DNA of 8,461 bases from contig JAISAX010000153.1 in NCBI GenBank assembly GCA_031266495.1, positions 1 through 8,461 of the forward strand. Direction: 5' to 3'. The translations under genes and the position numbers were made by a program. Shown piece after piece: positions 6,339-8,461 of the stretch. The notes below the pieces were generated by a model that was not told the origin of the DNA, did no database searches, and saw nothing but the letters and a program-made list of their open reading frames with translations. Position 1 is the stretch's first letter. Each line of letters starts with the position of its first letter. The stretch comes from Opitutaceae bacterium (GTDB taxonomy: Bacteria; Verrucomicrobiota; Verrucomicrobiae; Opitutales; Opitutaceae).

Positions 6339-7307
6339 ATGGCACACGGCAACGTCGAACCTCGACAGCAGAATTCTGATCCGGTTATGAATTTTCTGAT
6401 GTATCCTCTCCGGCAGTTACGAGACACCCTTACCGACTTTCCCGGCTTCATGCGGCAACTGGTTGGCGCATGGGAACAACGTGCCCGGGCGGGAGACCTG
6501 CCGATCGTCGTGCCGGCGCGCCAGCCCTGGCCGGCCGGTCCCGGGTGGACGCATTGCCATGCGATGCCCGAGCTTTTTTTCCAGTTGCGCGGAGCCAACC
6601 ATTTTCAACTCCCCCGGTCCGAAATCGAATCGCCTTCCGGCACGCTCGCGCTCATGCCCCGGTTTACCGCGCACAAGGAAACCCGCATCCTGGAGAAGCG
6701 GCACTACGCCCATGTCTGCATGTCGTTCGCGGACGCCAGCCTGGGATGTCATTTCTCCGCGTATCCACCTCTGGAGGACGGGAGGAAATTCATCCATGTG
6801 GCGCTGAGGCGGCATGCGTCCCGCGGGCCATTCATCCTGCAGACGCTCGACGAACTTTCGACCCGGCCCGGCCACGTTGCGGGAGACCGGATTGTCCAGT
6901 CGCTGGTGATCACATTGCTGGCCCATATCCGGGAATGTATCGAGGAGCCTCCGGTCGCCGACAGGCATCCGCTGGTCACGGCCTGTCAAAGCGAGATCCT
7001 GCGCCGGCTCCAGGACCCCGCGCTCGGCATCGCGCAACTGGCCGACAGCCTGCGCTGTCACCCGGACCACCTGTCGCGCCTCTACCATCGCGAATGCGGA
7101 ATCCATCTGCGCGACTACATCATCCGGCAACGGATACTCCTGGCCGAGCAGTTGCTGGTCACCACCAGCATGCCGGTGGGCGAGGTGGCGCGCGCCAGCG
7201 GTTACACGGAGCACGCCTACTTTTCCCGGCAGTTCCGCGAGCGCAAGGGAGCCAGCCCGGGGGCGTTCCGGGCAGCCCGCGGTTTCCACGGTTTTCATGG
7301 TTCGTAA
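6339..7307 (+). CDS. AraC-family transcriptional regulator
   Basis: This 322-residue protein has an N-terminal cupin-like sensing domain (about 55-150; WTHCHAMPELFFQLRG includes the His-rich strand typical of AraC cupins, and SGTLALMPRFTAHKE fits the next turn). The C-terminal region has two helix-turn-helix motifs: IAQLADSLRCHPDHLSRLYH at 231-250, and VGEVARASGYTEHAYFSRQF at 280-299 followed by RERKGASPGAFR. This matches the AraC/XylS signature closely. Start choice is open: GTG 6336, ATG 6339 and ATG 6387 are all possible, and none has a clear ribosome binding site. It is divergent from the Gfo/Idh-DUF1080 pair, so it most likely activates that pair in response to a carbohydrate. The effector is unknown. 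Confidence 0.93.
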   Translation: MAHGNVEPRQQNSDPVMNFLMYPLRQLRDTLTDFPGFMRQLVGAWEQRARAGDLPIVVPARQPWPAGPGWTHCHAMPELFFQLRGANHFQLPRSEIESPSGTLALMPRFTAHKETRILEKRHYAHVCMSFADASLGCHFSAYPPLEDGRKFIHVALRRHASRGPFILQTLDELSTRPGHVAGDRIVQSLVITLLAHIRECIEEPPVADRHPLVTACQSEILRRLQDPALGIAQLADSLRCHPDHLSRLYHRECGIHLRDYIIRQRILLAEQLLVTTSMPVGEVARASGYTEHAYFSRQFRERKGASPGAFRAARGFHGFHGS

Positions 7308-7316
7308 TCCGCTATT

Positions 7317-7523
7317 TTGCATTCATCCGGCAACCCCCTTCGTGAACACCATGAGCACCGGCCTTGCGATGCCGCACCCGCCACATCCCCGGAGTCACAC
7401 CTATCATTTGCCGGAAAATACGGGAAAAGTGCGGCCACCCTCTTGGGCATCATCGCCTTCGGTCTGGGCACGATCTCCGCCAGGTGCTCCCGACGCCAAC
7501 AGGCACGGGCCGTGCGCCGCTAA
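7317..7523 (+). CDS. Weak small ORF with one hydrophobic segment (hypothetical, possibly a remnant)
   Basis: This is a 68-residue frame starting 9 bp after the AraC stop. The second half (about 42-68) has a single hydrophobic stretch, SAATLLGIIAFGLGTISARC, followed by RRQQARAVRR. That looks like a membrane anchor with a basic tail. The first half is low-information and rich in His and Pro. No ribosome binding site is seen and I recognise no family. A second frame (ATG at 7351) covers the same bases until about 7430, so a frameshifted remnant is possible. It lies outside the repeats that begin at 7575. Low confidence that it is translated. Confidence 0.2.
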   Translation: MHSSGNPLREHHEHRPCDAAPATSPESHLSFAGKYGKSAATLLGIIAFGLGTISARCSRRQQARAVRR

Positions 7524-7604
7524 CGCCATAGCCATGTTGCCTGCCATCTCCCAGACCGGCCTTACTGTGCGCGAGGCGCATCTCGAAACCGGACAGACTC
7601 CGGA

Positions 7605-7716
7605 GTGGCGCGGGCGTCTCGCCCGCAAACGTTGCCTCACCGCTCCGGAGTGGTATGGGCTTCCAGCCCATGAGCGTTGCCTCACCGCTCCGTCGTGGCG
7701 CGGGCGTCTCGCCCGC
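7605..7716 (-). repeat. Left 112-bp arm of the inverted-repeat element
   Basis: It holds three hairpins: GCGGGC-GTCTC-GCCCGC at 7610-7626, ATGGGC-TTCCA-GCCCAT at 7655-7671, and GCGGGC-GTCTC-GCCCGC at 7700-7716. These are separated by two copies of the linker CGTTGCCTCACCGCTCCG (7630-7647 and 7675-7692). Aligned without gaps to the reverse complement of 8013-8124, it matches at 108 of 112 positions by my count. Confidence 0.85.
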
Positions 7717-8012
7717 ATCAACTCTTTCTCATTCTCGTTCTCTGGATCGGGATCGTTCTTGTTCTCTTGCTCGTTCTCGTACTCCGGTTTGTGTTCCGGC
7801 GCGTCTTGCGAGTGTCGAAGCAGGAGTTCGATCAGGAGAATGAGAAAGAGAAAGAGCAGGAGAACGAACCCGGACCGGAGAAAGAGAAAGAGAACGAGAA
7901 CGAGAAAGAGAACGATTCCGGAGTGGCGCAGGCGTCTCGCCCGCCGACGGCACGAAGCGCCGCTTCCATGCCTCCCCGCCTCCCTCCCGCCTCCTGCTAC
8001 TCCACTCCCGGA
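7717..8012. repeat. Spacer with pyrimidine-rich then purine-rich tracts
   Basis: Positions 7719-7796 are rich in CTCTTT, TTCTCG and CGTTCT units. Positions 7829-7918 are rich in GAGAAA, GAGAAC and GAACGAG units, so the two tracts are roughly complementary in reverse and extend the inverted symmetry of the flanking arms inward. A less structured centre (about 7797-7828) and an outer part (7919-8012, including CGGAGTGGCG and GTCTCGCCCGC resembling a degenerate arm hairpin) complete it. Frames here code for a hydrophobic run then a Glu/Lys run only because of strand base bias. Confidence 0.7.
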
Positions 8013-8124
8013 GCGGGCGAGACGCCCGCGCCACGACGGAGCGGTGCGGCACCGCTCATGGGCTGGAAGCCCATGCCTCTCCGGAGCGGTGAGGCAACGT
8101 TTGCGGGCGAGACGCCCGCGCCAC
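8013..8124 (+). repeat. Right 112-bp arm of the inverted-repeat element
   Basis: It is the mirror partner of 7605-7716: hairpins GCGGGC-GAGAC-GCCCGC at 8013-8029, ATGGGC-TGGAA-GCCCAT at 8058-8074 and GCGGGC-GAGAC-GCCCGC at 8103-8119, with linkers at 8037-8054 (two changes) and 8082-8099. The four mismatches to the left arm lie in one linker and beside the middle hairpin, and none falls inside a stem. It aligns in the same orientation with copy A at 4325-4400. Confidence 0.85.
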
Positions 8125-8250
8125 TCGGATCCGATCTGGCGGCTTCTCCGTCTCTCGGGGATTGTCAGATTGTCAGTAAAAGCCTCGTGCCACGGCTTTG
8201 CTTCCTGCATATCCAGTCTTCGAGATGCGCCCCAAGAGCAGGTATTGAAA

Positions 8251-8281
8251 CATTCGCGTTCATTCGCGTTCATTCGCGGTT
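8251..8281 (+). repeat. Triple 10-nt repeat, copy 1 (CATTCGCGTT type)
   Basis: Three consecutive 10-nt units lie at 8251-8280: CATTCGCGTT, CATTCGCGTT and CATTCGCGGT, ending in GGTT. This is a tandem with the last unit changed at the end, the same pattern as the neighbouring copies. It starts 19 bp after the composite element ends. Confidence 0.8.
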
Positions 8282-8341
8282 GGTTCGTTTGTCCGGGAAA
8301 ATGGAGTTTTTCAAAGTGTCCTTATTATAAACAGGTTGATT

Positions 8342-8372
8342 CATTTGTGTCTATTAGTGTCCATTAGTGGTT
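8342..8372 (+). repeat. Triple 10-nt repeat, copy 2 (TATTAGTGTC type)
   Basis: Units CATTTGTGTC, TATTAGTGTC and CATTAGTGGT, followed by T, give the same three-unit layout ending in GGTT, with the variable positions changed to A/T versions. A partial inverted unit (CACTAAT, 8378-8384) follows. Confidence 0.75.
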
Positions 8373-8401
8373 TTCTACACTAATCAGGCGGTATTGGTTT
8401 T

Positions 8402-8431
8402 AACCGCGAATAGACGCGAATAGACGCGAAT
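8402..8431 (-). repeat. Triple 10-nt repeat, copy 3 (inverted)
   Basis: On the minus strand this reads ATTCGCGTCT, ATTCGCGTCT, ATTCGCGGTT, again three units ending in GGTT. It faces copy 2 across about 29 bp, forming a loose inverted pair. The remaining 30 bp to the window edge show no feature I can name. Confidence 0.8.
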
Positions 8432-8461
8432 TTGGAAAGAAAAGAATTTTGCTGAACAAGA

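Larger units (their letters stand above)
7575..8231. repeat. 657-bp composite inverted-repeat element, copy B
   Basis: The whole element is bounded by GGCGCATCTCGAA (7575-7587) and its exact reverse complement (8219-8231). Inside are two 112-bp arms (7605-7716 and 8013-8124) in opposite orientation around a 296-bp spacer. The last part, 8125-8218, includes a GATCCG...CCGTC segment shared with copy A at 4404-4423, a doubled ATTGTCAG, and a small hairpin AAAGC/GCTTT around 8179-8199. Several long ORFs cross this region on both strands. Their products contain repeats of the WRGRLAR and GWKPMP type created by the hairpins, and no domain is recognisable. I treat the region as non-coding. Confidence 0.8.

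Noticed and set aside
7605..8124. CRISPR array
   Set aside because: The repeats are inverted as well as direct, the segments between hairpins are themselves conserved (the 18-nt linker) instead of unique spacers, and no cas gene is present.
8179..8199. Intrinsic terminator-like hairpin AAAGCC/GGCTTT
   Set aside because: The stem is short and bulged, no T tract follows beyond the stem, and no gene ends nearby.
7297..8367. Long plus-strand ORF (356 codons) and a 289-codon minus-strand ORF over the same region
   Set aside because: Both run through inverted repeats and low-complexity tracts. The translations are chains of repeat-derived peptides (WRGRLAR, RSRSLS) with no domain, and both strands are equally open because the DNA is palindromic and GC-rich.

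Overview
The window looks like chromosomal DNA from a Verrucomicrobiota bacterium, most likely of the Opitutales/Opitutaceae type. This is inferred from the combination of a PEP-CTERM-like surface protein, a prepilin-type (FTLIE) protein with a degenerate H-x9-DG-like tail, LacI- and AraC-type regulators, a Gfo/Idh oxidoreductase paired with a DUF1080 protein, high GC, and intergenic DNA full of GC-rich palindromes. No marker gene fixes the species.

Layout. Positions 1-672 (minus) hold a prepilin-like secreted protein that runs off the left edge. A C17 run on its coding strand sits directly before its GTG start. Positions 726-1496 (minus) encode an exported PEP-CTERM-like protein with a probable concanavalin-like fold, and 1559-2644 (minus) encode a LacI-family repressor. 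These three genes lie in one orientation and plausibly form one surface-protein locus controlled by the repressor. A shared 9-mer TGAACGTTA lies upstream of both the LacI gene and the PEP-CTERM gene. Divergent from LacI, 2653-3978 (plus) encodes a membrane-anchored metallophosphoesterase, followed by a good candidate intrinsic terminator.

Positions 3979-4534 contain no gene. They hold a 146-bp imperfect palindrome (4011-4156) and a composite palindromic repeat (4215-4478). Next is a sugar-related module: a DUF1080 / 3-keto-disaccharide-hydrolase-like protein (4535-5191, minus) directly downstream of a Gfo/Idh/MocA oxidoreductase (5206-6282, minus), with a divergent AraC regulator (6339-7307, plus). 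The expected logic is that the NAD(P)-dependent enzyme oxidises a sugar unit, the DUF1080 protein acts on the 3-keto glycoside, and the AraC protein senses the substrate.

Positions 7308-8461 have no convincing gene apart from one weak small ORF. This stretch contains the most unusual structure in the window. It is a 657-bp composite element (7575-8231) bounded by an inverted 13-mer, with two 112-bp arms that match at 108/112 as an inverted repeat around a spacer that is pyrimidine-rich and then purine-rich. The arms consist of small hairpins joined by an 18-nt linker, and the hairpins show compensatory stem changes relative to the related copy at 4215-4478. The right end carries three copies of a second repeat family built from 10-nt units, which is also present inside the 4011-4156 palindrome.
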